Positions 7,505-18,300 of a stretch of DNA of 64,000 nucleotides are shown piece by piece (the stretch's first letter is position 1; every line of letters begins with the position of its first letter). The notes under the pieces were generated by a model, which was given only the letters and a program-made list of their open reading frames with translations, was not told the origin of the DNA and did no database searches. Origin of the DNA: Arthrobacter jinronghuae (GTDB taxonomy: Bacteria; Actinomycetota; Actinomycetes; Actinomycetales; Micrococcaceae); contig NZ_CP104263.1 in the NCBI RefSeq assembly GCF_025244825.1, positions 2,418,001 to 2,482,000 on the forward strand, read 5' to 3'. A program made the position numbers and the translations under genes.

Positions 7505-8677
7505 TTAGTTTCCCTTCACATTCACGATCTGCCGCAGTACGTGCTTCACCGTGACCAGGTCCTTCGCGTCCGCCATCACGGCGTCGATGTCCTTGTACGC
7601 TGCCGGGATCTCATCAATGAATGCGGGGGTGTCGCGGAACTCAATCCCCTTCATTGCCTTCCGCAGCTGCTCCTGGCTGAAGGTCTTGCGCGCCCTGGTC
7701 CTGGAATACTCCCGCCCGGCGCCGTGCGGTGCGGAGTTCAGCGACGGCGCGTAACCCTTGCCTTCCACCACGTACGACGCCGTACCCATGGATCCCGGGA
7801 TCAGTCCCGGACGCCCCGGCGACGCGTCAATGGCACCCTTCCGCGAGAGCCAGACATCCCTGCCGTAGTGGTGCTCAACCTCGGTGTAGTTGTGGTGGCA
7901 GTTGATCCGTTCCCGCTCCTGCACGGCCTCCCCAGCCCAGGCACTGAAACATCCCACGACCCGGTCCATCATTTCCTCGCGGTTGAGCAGGGCGAATTTC
8001 TGCGCCCACATCAGTTCGGCAATGTACCGGTCGAACTCCTCTGTCCCCTCTTCGAGGTAGGCCAAGTCCCTGTCCGGCAGGTCGATGGACCGCTTCCCGC
8101 AGTAGTTCTGGGCTGCCCAGATGTGCTGCTGGGCGATCTTGTTCCCGACGCCGCGCGAGCCTGAATGCAGGAACAGCCAGACGGCGTCCTCTTCGTCCAG
8201 CGACACTTCGATGAAGTGGTTCCCCGACCCCAGCGTGCCCAGCTGGAGGCGCCAGCCCTTGAGGTACGAGGCGGGGTCAAAGCCGGCGGCAGCGGCGTCG
8301 TCGGCCAGTTCCTCCACCCGGAGACGTGCCGAGTCTGTGAGGCTGCGGTTGTTATTGCCGGCCGAAAGCGGAATGGCATGTTCTATCGATTCACGCAGGA
8401 TCCGGCGGTTTCGGCCGGCAATATCCGAGGCGAAAAGCTGGGTCCGGACGGCGATCATGCCGCAGCCGATATCGACGCCCACCGCCGCGGGGATGATTGC
8501 CCCCAGCGTGGGAATCACGGATCCGACAGCTGCGCCCTTCCCCAGATGCGCGTCCGGCATGGAAGCCAGGTGCGGATAGATGAACGGCATCCTGGATGTC
8601 TTGACGTTCTGCTCCAGGGTGACGTCGTCAATGACGCTCGCGAAGTTGAGGTATTTGTCGTTGACCTGCTGTTCCAC
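7505..8677 (-). CDS. rtcB: RNA-splicing ligase RtcB family protein
   Basis: The protein (390 aa from the GTG chosen) matches RtcB, which joins 2',3'-cyclic phosphate or 3'-phosphate RNA ends to 5'-OH ends using GTP and Mn2+. Visible motifs are PDAHLGKG (41-48), GVDIGCGM around C72, GSGNHFIEV, HSGSRGVG and the HHNYTEVEHHYG region that carries metal ligands. The GTG at 8677 follows AAAGGG by 7 nt and gives the usual about 390-aa length. An upstream ATG in the same frame would overlap the MarR terminator and gene. No RtcA, archease or CARF-type regulator is adjacent. Confidence 0.92.
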   Translation of the reverse strand: MEQQVNDKYLNFASVIDDVTLEQNVKTSRMPFIYPHLASMPDAHLGKGAAVGSVIPTLGAIIPAAVGVDIGCGMIAVRTQLFASDIAGRNRRILRESIEHAIPLSAGNNNRSLTDSARLRVEELADDAAAAGFDPASYLKGWRLQLGTLGSGNHFIEVSLDEEDAVWLFLHSGSRGVGNKIAQQHIWAAQNYCGKRSIDLPDRDLAYLEEGTEEFDRYIAELMWAQKFALLNREEMMDRVVGCFSAWAGEAVQERERINCHHNYTEVEHHYGRDVWLSRKGAIDASPGRPGLIPGSMGTASYVVEGKGYAPSLNSAPHGAGREYSRTRARKTFSQEQLRKAMKGIEFRDTPAFIDEIPAAYKDIDAVMADAKDLVTVKHVLRQIVNVKGN

Positions 8678-8726
8678 GGCCGCCCTTTCGTCAGTGTGCT
8701 TACCATCGAGGCTAACGGCCAAACGA

Positions 8727-8761
8727 AAGAAGAGGCACATCCGGCGGATGTGCCTCTTCTT
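8727..8761 (-). terminator. Hairpin between the MarR gene and rtcB
   Basis: A 17-nt perfect inverted repeat (AAGAAGAGGCACATCCG and its complement) is separated by one base. On the minus strand it follows the MarR stop and lies 50 bp upstream of the rtcB start. A/T runs at both ends make it potentially bidirectional. Confidence 0.8.
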
Positions 8762-8786
8762 ACATATTCGGCTGCCGCTCCGGCGG

Positions 8787-9329
8787 TCAGCGGCTGTCGG
8801 CCTGGGCTTCCGCGGCTTCCGCAGTCTCCATGGCTTCCGCACTCTCCGGCAGCATCACCAACCCGCTCTCGGGCGGGACCGGAAGTCCGGGGACGTCGAC
8901 GGCGACCTGCCACCGCGGGCTTCCCAACTCGCTGATGACCTTACGCAGCTGGCTGCGCAGCGCCTCGGACAGCAAGTCACCACCGTCAAGGAGCGTGCGC
9001 TCGATGTTCTGAGCTTCGTGGAGCGCTTCCTTGCCCTGCTCGGTGATAGTCACCATGTGGCTGCGCTTGTCGAGGTCATTGCGCACACGGCTCACGTGTC
9101 CGTGGGTCTCCAGGCGGGCCAGGGTCTTACCCATCGTCTGCGCCTGCACACGTACCAGCTGCGCCAGGCGTGCCTGCGTCATTGGTCCCTGCGAGTCAAG
9201 AACACCCAAGGCGATGACGCCTGCGTGGGTCAGGCCAATGCTGACCAACCGCTCGTTCCAGGCATGCTCTACAAGGCGTGCAGCTGTAGACAACAGGCGC
9301 CCGGTGGGCCAGCGCTCCATATCCGGCAT
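8787..9329 (-). CDS. MarR family transcriptional regulator
   Basis: This 180-aa protein has the MarR winged helix. Residues about 50-75 (MTQARLAQLVRVQAQTMGKTLARLETHG) form the recognition region, and RNDLDKRSHMVTITEQGKEAL is the beta-wing with its conserved D-x-R. The C-terminal about 45 residues (Pro- then Ala/Glu-rich, ending AEAAEAQADSR) extend beyond the usual about 140-150-aa family length. The regulated genes are not evident: rtcB follows after a terminator and bcp is divergent. The divergent gap of about 150 bp could hold an operator, but I saw no clean palindrome. Confidence 0.88.
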   Translation of the reverse strand: MPDMERWPTGRLLSTAARLVEHAWNERLVSIGLTHAGVIALGVLDSQGPMTQARLAQLVRVQAQTMGKTLARLETHGHVSRVRNDLDKRSHMVTITEQGKEALHEAQNIERTLLDGGDLLSEALRSQLRKVISELGSPRWQVAVDVPGLPVPPESGLVMLPESAEAMETAEAAEAQADSR

Positions 9330-9478
9330 AAAATAAAACTCTTCCTCTCGGCGACGGATCCGCCCGCACAGACAGTTTGCTGATTACGTCCCGATCCACA
9401 GTCTAGGATAGCCACCGCACGCTGGAAATGTCGCGTTTTGGCGCACCAGCGACGAAATCGACACCAAGGAGAGACCTA

Positions 9479-9946
9479 ATGCCCCGTCTGAGCCCGGACG
9501 AAACCGCACCGGAATTCGCGCTTCCCGCCGCCGATGGGACAACCGTGTCACTGGCGGACCTGCACGGCAGCAGCACCATCGTCTACTTTTATCCGGCCGC
9601 GGCCACACCCGGCTGCACGAAGGAGGCCTGCGACTTCCGTGACAACCTGAACAGCCTCAAGGGCGCCGGTTACACCGTTCTGGGCATCTCCCCCGATCCG
9701 GTGGAGAAGCTGGAGAAGTTCGCGGCCTCCGAGAACCTGAACTTCCCGCTGCTCTCCGACGCCGACCACGCCGTGGCCGAGGCCTATGGCGCATGGGGCG
9801 AGAAGAAGAACTACGGCCGCACCTACGAGGGGCTGATCAGGTCCACCGTGGTGGTGAACCCCGAAGGCAAGGTTGCCCTCGCCCAGTACAACGTGAAGGC
9901 CACCGGGCATGTTGCCAAGCTCCGGCGTGATCTGGGGCTCGACTAA
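9479..9946 (+). CDS. bcp: Thioredoxin-dependent thiol peroxidase (Bcp/PrxQ type)
   Basis: This 155-aa peroxiredoxin has the peroxidatic motif FYPAAATPGCTKEACDF, with Cys45 as the peroxidatic and Cys50 as the resolving residue, the CxxxxC spacing of the alpha-type Bcp/PrxQ group. It reduces H2O2 and organic hydroperoxides at the expense of thioredoxin in the cytoplasm. The ATG is chosen for AAGGAGAG about 6 nt upstream; a 17-residue in-frame extension lacks such a site. It is divergent from the MarR gene, which raises the possibility of oxidant-linked control, but nothing in the sequence proves this. Confidence 0.93.
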   Translation: MPRLSPDETAPEFALPAADGTTVSLADLHGSSTIVYFYPAAATPGCTKEACDFRDNLNSLKGAGYTVLGISPDPVEKLEKFAASENLNFPLLSDADHAVAEAYGAWGEKKNYGRTYEGLIRSTVVVNPEGKVALAQYNVKATGHVAKLRRDLGLD

Positions 9947-10004
9947 CCTCGGGTAGACTAAAACCGGTTTCCCGGCTGCGCAGTAGAGCCGGCAGGGGAA
10001 ATCG

Positions 10005-10089
<85 letters not shown>

Positions 10090-10095
10090 AACACT

Positions 10096-10126
10096 AAAGC
10101 CCCGGTCTTCGGACCGGGGCTTTTTC
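10096..10126 (+). terminator. Intrinsic terminator after tRNA-Leu
   Basis: AAAGCCCCGGTC and GACCGGGGCTTT form a perfect 12-bp stem with a TTCG tetraloop, followed by a T-run. It lies 6 bp beyond the tRNA CCA end. Confidence 0.95.
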
Positions 10127-10324
10127 CGTGCCCGGAGCCATCTCCTCCCGCCCTGGCGTTGCCGAATCGTGACCACGCCGACGGTGACGAATGTCACGTA
10201 ACAGAAACACTTCCGCATTAGGCTCTGTCCATACGTGTGCGTCCAAAGGACGCATCCGGGCTGGTTTTCCGGCCGCAGGCAGCACTCGCACAGTGTTCAT
10301 CCGCCCTTGAGGAGTACCCAAAAC

Positions 10325-12019
10325 ATGTTTTCAGCAGACAGCGTCCGGAAGGGCCGGGCCGCCAAGAAGCGCGCGTCCGCCCTTACCGCCGGCCTTGCCC
10401 TGAGCGCGCTTGTGCTTTCGGGCTGCGCCCAAAGCAACCGCGAGGAAGGGGCCGACGGCGGCTCCAGTGAGGTGGACGGCACGTTCGTTTTTGCCGCTTC
10501 ATCCGATCCCAAGTCCCTGGACCCCGCCTTCGCCTCCGACGGCGAGTCCTTCCGCGTCAGCCGCCAGATCTTCGAAGGCCTTGTCGGCGTCGAACCCGGC
10601 ACCGCAGACCCGGCACCGCTGCTGGCGAAGTCGTGGGAAGCTTCGGAAGACGGCATGACCTACACCTTCACCCTCGAAGAAGGCGTCAAGTTCCACGACG
10701 GCACCGATTTCAATGCCGAAGCGGTCTGCGCCAACTTTGACCGCTGGTACAACTTCACCGGCATCCAGCAGGCCGAAAGCCAGGCCTACTACTACGGCAT
10801 GTTGTTCAAGGGCTTCTCGGATACACCCGAAGAGGCAACCTACAAGTCCTGCGAAGCGTCCTCGGATGCCGAAGCCGTGATCACGCTGAACAAGCCCTTC
10901 GCCGGTTTCGTTGCGGCGCTCTCGCTGCCCGCCTTCAGCATGCAGAGCCCGTCCGCGCTGGAGGAGTTCGGCGCCAACAACTCCTCCGGAACGGCCGAAG
11001 CTCCCGAACTGACCGAATACGCCAAGGAACACCCCACCGGCACCGGTCCCTACAAGTTCGACGGCTGGGACGTGGGTAACCAGCTCACCCTGTCCCTGAA
11101 CGAGGATTACTGGGGCGGCGACGACGCGCAGGTCACCGACATCATCTTCCGCGTCATCGACGATCCGCAGGCCCGCCGCCAGTCGCTGGAGTCCGGCGAC
11201 ATTGACGGCTACGACCTCGTGGCCCCTGCCGACACCGAGGCACTGGCCGAGGCCGGATTCAACGTGGTCCAGCGCGATCCCTTCACCATCCTGTACCTGG
11301 GCATCAACCAGCAGGTGCCCGAGCTGTCCGACCCCAAGGTCCGCCAGGCTATTGCGCACGCCATCGACAAGGAAGCACTGGTCAGCCAGACCCTGCCCGA
11401 GGGCACCAAGGTTGCCACCCAGTTCATCCCCGACGTCGTCAACGGCTACAACGAAGACGTCACCACGTACGAATACGACCCCGAGAAGGCCAAGTCCCTG
11501 CTGGCCGAAGCCGGCTACCCGGACGGCTTCACTGTGCAGTTCAACTACCCCACCGGCGTTTCCCGGCCGTACATGCCCACGCCTGAGCAGGTCTTTACCA
11601 ACCTGAGCGCGCAGCTGGCCGAAGTCGGCATCACGGTCACCCCTCAGTCGGACAAGTGGTCCCCGGACTACCTCGACCGCGTGCAGGCAGGCTCCGACCA
11701 CGGCCTGCACCTGCTGGGCTGGACCGGCGACTACAACGACACGGACAACTTCGTAGGCGTGTTCTTCGGCCAGGAGAAGCCCGAGTTCGGTTTCAACAAC
11801 CCGGAGATCTTCAACGCCCTGGAAGAAGCACGCCAGGTGTCCACCCTCGACGAGCAGACTCCGCTCTACGAGCAGATCAATGAGGATATCGCCCAGTTCG
11901 TGCCGGCCATCCCGCTGGCCCACCCGGCGCCGTCGCTCGCGTTCTCCGAGCGGGTGGAGTCCTACCCGGCCAGCCCGGTGAACGACGAAGTCTTCAGCGA
12001 GATCAAGCTCACCAAGTAA
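10325..12019 (+). CDS. ABC transporter substrate-binding lipoprotein (family 5, peptide/nickel type)
   Basis: This 564-aa protein carries a Sec-type lipoprotein signal with lipobox LSGC (Cys34). The mature domain is a cluster-C binding protein of the DppA/OppA type (FVFAASSDPKSLDPAFASDGESFRVSRQIFEGLVG and GTGPYKFDGWD are characteristic). It should capture oligopeptides or similar solutes for the permeases encoded immediately downstream. The ATG follows GAGGAG by about 9 nt. A strong hairpin separates it from the permease genes, probably allowing higher expression of the binding protein. A 579-aa paralogue lies about 4.5 kb downstream. Confidence 0.93.
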   Translation: MFSADSVRKGRAAKKRASALTAGLALSALVLSGCAQSNREEGADGGSSEVDGTFVFAASSDPKSLDPAFASDGESFRVSRQIFEGLVGVEPGTADPAPLLAKSWEASEDGMTYTFTLEEGVKFHDGTDFNAEAVCANFDRWYNFTGIQQAESQAYYYGMLFKGFSDTPEEATYKSCEASSDAEAVITLNKPFAGFVAALSLPAFSMQSPSALEEFGANNSSGTAEAPELTEYAKEHPTGTGPYKFDGWDVGNQLTLSLNEDYWGGDDAQVTDIIFRVIDDPQARRQSLESGDIDGYDLVAPADTEALAEAGFNVVQRDPFTILYLGINQQVPELSDPKVRQAIAHAIDKEALVSQTLPEGTKVATQFIPDVVNGYNEDVTTYEYDPEKAKSLLAEAGYPDGFTVQFNYPTGVSRPYMPTPEQVFTNLSAQLAEVGITVTPQSDKWSPDYLDRVQAGSDHGLHLLGWTGDYNDTDNFVGVFFGQEKPEFGFNNPEIFNALEEARQVSTLDEQTPLYEQINEDIAQFVPAIPLAHPAPSLAFSERVESYPASPVNDEVFSEIKLTK

Positions 12020-12027
12020 CATCCCGC

Positions 12028-12060
12028 GGAGGCCGGGGACCCTCAGGGTCCCCGGCCTCC
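12028..12060 (+). terminator. Intercistronic hairpin between binding protein and permease genes
   Basis: A perfect 15-bp stem with a 3-nt loop (arms GGAGGCCGGGGACCC and complement) starts 9 bp after the stop codon, without a T-run. It is better placed to stabilise the 3' end of the binding-protein mRNA, or partially attenuate, than to terminate completely. Confidence 0.7.
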
Positions 12061-12119
12061 TACGCGCCTCGCCTTTTCCTCCCCAGATCCTCCAGCCCCA
12101 CGGCTGGGAAAGGACACTC

Positions 12120-13124
12120 GTGCTACGAGTCATCGGCAAACGCCTTCTTATGCTGATCCCCACCCTGATCGGCCTTTCGATCCTGCTGTTCCTGTGGGTC
12201 CGCAACCTGCCCGGCGGTCCGGCCACCGCGCTGCTCGGTGACAAGGCCTCCCCCGAAGCCATCGCCAACATCAACAAGGCCTACGGCTTTGACCGCCCGC
12301 TGATCGAGCAGTACTTCACCTACGTCGGCAAGCTCCTTAAGGGCGACTTCGGCACCTCAATCGTCACCGGGCGCCCGGTGCTGGAGGAATTCGCCACCCG
12401 TTTTCCCGCCACCGTGGAGCTGGCGGTCGTGGCGCTTGTCTTCGCGATCGGCATCGGCATCCCGCTGGGTTACCTGGCCGCCCGCCACTACGGACGTTTC
12501 TGGGACCACTCCTCGGTGGTCCTGTCCCTGATCGGCATCACCGTCCCGGTGTTCTTCCTGGCCTTCATCCTCAAGTGGGTGCTGGCTATCCAGCTCGGCT
12601 GGTTCCCCACAGACGGACGCCAGGATCCACGCATCGATGCCACGCATGTCACTGACTTCTACGTTTTGGACGGCCTGCTCACCCGGGAATGGGATGCGTC
12701 CTGGGACGCCGTTATGCACCTGGTGCTACCCGCCATCGCACTCGGGACCATTCCGCTGGCGATCATCGTACGCATTACCAGGGCATCGGTCCTGGAGGTC
12801 CAGGGTGCCGACTATGTCCGCACGGCCCGCGCCAAAGGATTGATGGAGAAGACCATCCGCGGCCGTTTTGTGCTGCGCAACGCCATGCTGCCGGTAACCA
12901 CCACCATCGGCCTGCAGACCGGCCTTCTGATTTCCGGCGCCGTCCTGACCGAGACGGTCTTCGCGTTCAGCGGTATCGGCAGGTTCCTGAGGGACGCGAT
13001 CTTCGCCCTCGACTATCCCGTCCTGCAGGGCTTCATTGTCTTCATAGCCGTGGCGTATTCACTGATCAACCTGCTGGTTGACGTGTCCTACGGCTTCATC
13101 GATCCAAGGGTGCGTGTCCAGTGA
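12120..13124 (+). CDS. ABC transporter permease (DppB/OppB type)
   Basis: This 334-aa inner-membrane protein starts with the typical MLRVIGKRLLMLIPTLIGLSILLFLWVR segment. It contains the cytoplasmic EAA-type loop (VRTARAKGLMEKTIRGRFVLRNAMLPV), where the ATPase docks. About six membrane segments are apparent. A GTG start follows AAAGGA. It pairs with the next gene, whose GTG overlaps its stop codon by 4 bp (GTGA), so the two are translationally coupled. Confidence 0.93.
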   Translation: MLRVIGKRLLMLIPTLIGLSILLFLWVRNLPGGPATALLGDKASPEAIANINKAYGFDRPLIEQYFTYVGKLLKGDFGTSIVTGRPVLEEFATRFPATVELAVVALVFAIGIGIPLGYLAARHYGRFWDHSSVVLSLIGITVPVFFLAFILKWVLAIQLGWFPTDGRQDPRIDATHVTDFYVLDGLLTREWDASWDAVMHLVLPAIALGTIPLAIIVRITRASVLEVQGADYVRTARAKGLMEKTIRGRFVLRNAMLPVTTTIGLQTGLLISGAVLTETVFAFSGIGRFLRDAIFALDYPVLQGFIVFIAVAYSLINLLVDVSYGFIDPRVRVQ

Positions 13125-14065
13125 GTACTACTCTGCCTCCCGCAGCCGGCGGGTCCATCCTTCCCGAAGGTGCTCCCACCGCCAAGCCCGTCACCGGAAG
13201 CGGGATGTGGAAAGACGCTTTCCGCCGCCTGCGCCGCAACCCGGCCGCCGTCGCCGGCGCCGTCATCGTGGGGCTGTTCATATTGGTGGCCATCCTCGCC
13301 CCGCTGCTTGCCCCCTTTGGCGGCGACGACCTCCCCGGCCGTACGGAGATCACCCCCACCAACATCCCCGGTCCGGGAGACATTGACGGTTATCCCCTGG
13401 GCCTGGACCGTTTCGGCGGCGATGTCCTCTCCAAGCTGATCTGGGGCGCCCGGGCGTCACTGATCATCGGCGTAGTGTCCACGGCGCTGGGCCTGGCCGG
13501 CGGAGTGCTGCTCGGCGTGATTGCCGGCGGCCTGGGCGGCTGGGTGGACAGCGTGATCATGCGCTTCGTCGACATCCTGCTCTCCGTGCCGAACCTGCTG
13601 CTCGCCGTGAGCATTGCCGCCCTCCTGGGCCAGAGTTCCCTGGCAATCATGATTGCCATCGGTGTCTCCCAGGTGCCTATCTTCGCCCGGCTCCTGCGTT
13701 CGTCAATGATCTCCCAGCGCAGCGCCGACTACATCCTGTCTGCGCAGACCCTGGGGCTCAGCCGGCGGACCATCACCATGAGCCACCTGCTGCCCAACAG
13801 CATGGGTCCGCTGATCGTGCAGGCCACCCTCACCCTGGCGACAGCGGTCATCGACGCCGCCGCGCTGGCCTTCCTGGGCCTCGGCGGCGGCCTGCCGCAG
13901 ACCGCCGAGTGGGGCCGGATGCTTACCTACGCGCAGGCCGAACTGGCCGTGGCACCGCAGCTGGCCTTCCTGCCGGGTATCTGCATTGCCATCACCGCGC
14001 TTGGCTTCACCCTGCTGGGCGAGTCACTGCGTGAGGCGCTGGATCCCAAGACGCGGCGAAAGTAA
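13121..14065 (+). CDS. ABC transporter permease (DppC/OppC type)
   Basis: This 314-aa permease has a cytoplasmic N-terminal tail (about 35 residues), then WKDAFRRLRRNPAAVAGAVIVGLFILVAILAPLLAPFG, the hallmark start of DppC-type subunits. The EAA loop (YILSAQTLGLSRRTITMSHLLPNSMGPL) is also present. Five to six membrane segments are visible. It forms the transmembrane channel with the preceding permease. The 4-bp overlap with that gene indicates one operon, which ends in a strong terminator right after this gene; the ATPase is encoded on the opposite strand nearby. Confidence 0.93.
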   Translation: MSTTLPPAAGGSILPEGAPTAKPVTGSGMWKDAFRRLRRNPAAVAGAVIVGLFILVAILAPLLAPFGGDDLPGRTEITPTNIPGPGDIDGYPLGLDRFGGDVLSKLIWGARASLIIGVVSTALGLAGGVLLGVIAGGLGGWVDSVIMRFVDILLSVPNLLLAVSIAALLGQSSLAIMIAIGVSQVPIFARLLRSSMISQRSADYILSAQTLGLSRRTITMSHLLPNSMGPLIVQATLTLATAVIDAAALAFLGLGGGLPQTAEWGRMLTYAQAELAVAPQLAFLPGICIAITALGFTLLGESLREALDPKTRRK

Positions 14066-14091
14066 CCGTCGCGGACGGCAATGCCTCCGTC

Positions 14092-14131
14092 AACAAAGAA
14101 GGGCCCTCCCAATGGAGGGCCCTTCTTCGTT
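14092..14131 (+). terminator. Bidirectional terminator between the convergent permease and TPR genes
   Basis: AACAAAGAAGGGCCCTCC pairs with GGAGGGCCCTTCTTCGTT (one mismatch) around a short loop. A- and T-rich flanks on both sides suit termination of both the permease operon and the opposing ATPase-TPR transcript. Confidence 0.85.
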
Positions 14132-14173
14132 GTCCGGCTTTGGTGTCCGGTACCTTTTGGTGTCCGGTACGGG

Positions 14174-14710
14174 TCAGGCGCGGTGGCTGTCCCCGGCGTC
14201 GAGCGATGCGAGGTAAGCGGCGTTGCCGTGCAGCGCCGGGAGATACCGCTCCAGGTCCTCCGACGACACATTCTCCGCAAGCAGGACCAGAAGACCGGCT
14301 AGCGCCGCGTTCACCTTGCCCGCCGCATGCAGGGTCAGTGCCTCGAAGACCCCAAGCGACACTGATGCGGGAAAGCTTTGCCGGGCGCGGGCAAAGAGCG
14401 CCAGCGATTCCTCCGAGCGGCCGAGCAGCCGGAGGGTGCTGCCGTACTGCAGGTAGCAGCGCCGCAGTGCGTCTCCCTCCAGCCCCAGGGCCAGGGCCCG
14501 CTCGTAGAATCCGGCGGCCGTTGCCTCTTCACCTGCCGTGTCATAGGCGCCGCCGACTTCATAGAGGACGCGGGCATTGTCCGGATAGCGCTCAAGGACG
14601 TCCAGCATCGCCGCGATGGTGGGGGCCATGTCCTCCCGGTTCCGGGCCGCGAGCAGCTGCTCCAGTTCTGCGTCCAGGTCCGCTGCGGAACCCTTCTGCG
14701 TGTCTGCCAT
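14174..14710 (-). CDS. Tetratricopeptide-repeat protein
   Basis: This 178-aa soluble protein is made almost wholly of helical TPR-like units (ARVLYEVGGAYDTAGEEATAAGFYERALALG near 60-90, then YLQYGSTLRLLGRSEESLALFARARQSFP). It is probably a protein-interaction scaffold; no catalytic motif is visible. The ATG lies 2 bp beyond the stop codon of the ABC ATPase gene, so it is the second gene of that operon and likely translationally coupled. What it binds is not evident. The start is chosen to avoid a long overlap with the ATPase frame. Confidence 0.85.
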   Translation of the reverse strand: MADTQKGSAADLDAELEQLLAARNREDMAPTIAAMLDVLERYPDNARVLYEVGGAYDTAGEEATAAGFYERALALGLEGDALRRCYLQYGSTLRLLGRSEESLALFARARQSFPASVSLGVFEALTLHAAGKVNAALAGLLVLLAENVSSEDLERYLPALHGNAAYLASLDAGDSHRA

Positions 14711-14712
14711 GG

Positions 14713-16434
<1,722 letters not shown>

Positions 16435-16559
16435 TTCCCCATCCTGCCCCACTCTCGCCCCTTGTGACGCGTGTCTCACAGCTGTTTACCGGTTTTTAAT
16501 CATTTAGAATGAAGAATCACTAAAAAATGAGGGATGGAGCGTCCCGGAGGAGTATCACC

Positions 16560-18299
16560 GTGACCAAATCCGGCACCGTTAAATCCGGCACCGCAAAATC
16601 CGGCACCGCGAAAGATCCAGACACCGGATCCGGCGCTCCCGCCCTTTCCCGCCGCTCCGTCATCCGTGCAGGTGCGGTGGCTGCGGCCTTCATGCTCGCC
16701 GGCTGCACAGCCGAAGCGGATTCGCCTTCCCCTTCCCTCACTCCCACGGCAACCGGCCCGGCCGGCCCCAGCGAGCGGTTCACCTTCGCGACGGCGGCCC
16801 GCCCGGTCACCCTGGACCCCGCCCTTGCCGCGGACACCGAGTCCTACCGGGTCACCCGGCAGGTTCTGGAAGGCCTGGTGGGTGTGGACGCCCTGACCTC
16901 GGCCCCGACACCCCTGCTGGCAAAGAGCTGGACCAGGTCCGAGGACCGCCGGACCTACACGTTTGAGCTGCGGCGTGACGTCACCTTCCACGACGGGGAA
17001 CCCTTCAACGCAGAAGCCGTACGACGGAACTTCGAGCGCTGGTACACCCTGCCGGAATCCGTGCGCAACGATTCCCTCATGTATCGATCCGTCTTCCGAG
17101 GGTTCTCGGACTCCCCGAAGACCGCGGTCTACCGCGAATGCGTGGTGGAGGACGAGTACACGGTGCGGGTGGAGCTTACCGAGCCGCTCGACAGCTTCAT
17201 TTCCGCCCTGGCCGCTCCGGCGTTCGCCATGTCCTCTCCGAAGGCCCTGGCTGACGCCTCGGCCGATGACCTCACCCAGGAACGCAACGGCCGGAATATC
17301 TCGGCCTACGGCGCTCATCCGGTGGGTACCGGGCCGTTCCGTTTCGTCAGCTGGAACGAGGACGTCGTGGAGCTGGCAGCGTACCCGGAGTACTGGGGCG
17401 AAGCCGGACAGATCGGCACGGTTGTCTTCAAGACCGTTTCCAGCCCCGAGGGCCGGCTGCGGGCCCTGAAGAAGGGCGAGGTGGACGGCTATGACCTGGT
17501 GACCGTCAACGACGTCGGCGATCTGGCCCGCAACGGCCTGCAGATCCAGCAGCGGGACCCCTATTCCATCCTCTATCTGGGCATCAACTCCAATTTCCCC
17601 GGGATGGACAATGTACTGATCCGCCGGGCGGTGGCCTATGCCATCGACAAGCCCGCCGTATTGGACGGCCTGTTCCTCAACGGCACCAAGCCCGCAAACC
17701 AGTTCCTTCCGCAGAAGCTGGGTCTGACCTCGGACACCGTCACCGGCTACGGGTACGACGTCGACAAGGCCCGTGAGCTGCTCACGGAAGCCGGCTATGA
17801 CGGCCGCGAACTGCCCTTCTACTACCCCCGCCGCGTCACCCGCAGCTACCTGCCCGCCCCGGAAAGGGTCTACGCCAGGCTCAGCAGCCAGCTCACCGCG
17901 GCCGGGTTCAACATCCGGCCGGTCCCGGTGGACTGGTCCGAGGGCTACCTCGACAAGGTCCAGGGCAAGGAGGACCGGGCCTTCCACCTGCTGGGACTTG
18001 CCGGGACCTATGAGGCCGGGGACAACTTTGTCGGGACCCTGTTTGGCCGGTATACCGACGAGTTTTCCTATAACGATCCCGAGGTTTTCAGCGGCATCGA
18101 CAAAGCGCGGGGCCTCGTGGAAGGCCAGGAACAGACCGACGCCTACCGGGCCATTACCGACCGGATTTCCGAACGCGTGCCGGCGGTGCCCCTCGCCTTC
18201 CCCATTTCGGCCCTCGCATTGTCCCCCCGCGTGGCCGGCTATCCCACCAGCCCTGTCCTGCACGAAGTATTCAACCGGATAACGCTGGCGGATCGCTGA
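16560..18299 (+). CDS. ABC substrate-binding lipoprotein with Tat-type signal (family 5)
   Basis: This 579-aa protein is a paralogue of the binding protein encoded at 10.3 kb, sharing the LDPALA..ESYRVTRQVLEGLVG region. Its signal differs: a long N-region leads into SRRSVIRAGAVAAAFMLAGC, a twin-arginine motif (R31-R32) followed by a lipobox (Cys49), suggesting export folded through Tat and lipidation. The N-region contains KSGT(V/A) three times, encoded by exact 15-bp direct repeats. The GTG is preceded by GGAGGAG. It shares a divergent promoter region with the dual ATPase, so it may serve the same transporter with a different ligand range. Confidence 0.9.
   Translation: MTKSGTVKSGTAKSGTAKDPDTGSGAPALSRRSVIRAGAVAAAFMLAGCTAEADSPSPSLTPTATGPAGPSERFTFATAARPVTLDPALAADTESYRVTRQVLEGLVGVDALTSAPTPLLAKSWTRSEDRRTYTFELRRDVTFHDGEPFNAEAVRRNFERWYTLPESVRNDSLMYRSVFRGFSDSPKTAVYRECVVEDEYTVRVELTEPLDSFISALAAPAFAMSSPKALADASADDLTQERNGRNISAYGAHPVGTGPFRFVSWNEDVVELAAYPEYWGEAGQIGTVVFKTVSSPEGRLRALKKGEVDGYDLVTVNDVGDLARNGLQIQQRDPYSILYLGINSNFPGMDNVLIRRAVAYAIDKPAVLDGLFLNGTKPANQFLPQKLGLTSDTVTGYGYDVDKARELLTEAGYDGRELPFYYPRRVTRSYLPAPERVYARLSSQLTAAGFNIRPVPVDWSEGYLDKVQGKEDRAFHLLGLAGTYEAGDNFVGTLFGRYTDEFSYNDPEVFSGIDKARGLVEGQEQTDAYRAITDRISERVPAVPLAFPISALALSPRVAGYPTSPVLHEVFNRITLADR
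16566..16610 (+). repeat. Three 15-bp direct repeats in the lipoprotein N-region
   Basis: AAATCCGGCACCG followed by TT, CA or CG occurs three times back to back, encoding KSGTV-KSGTA-KSGTA. Because the unit is in frame, slippage would lengthen or shorten the signal-peptide N-region without breaking the gene. Confidence 0.9.
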
Positions 18300-18300
18300 G

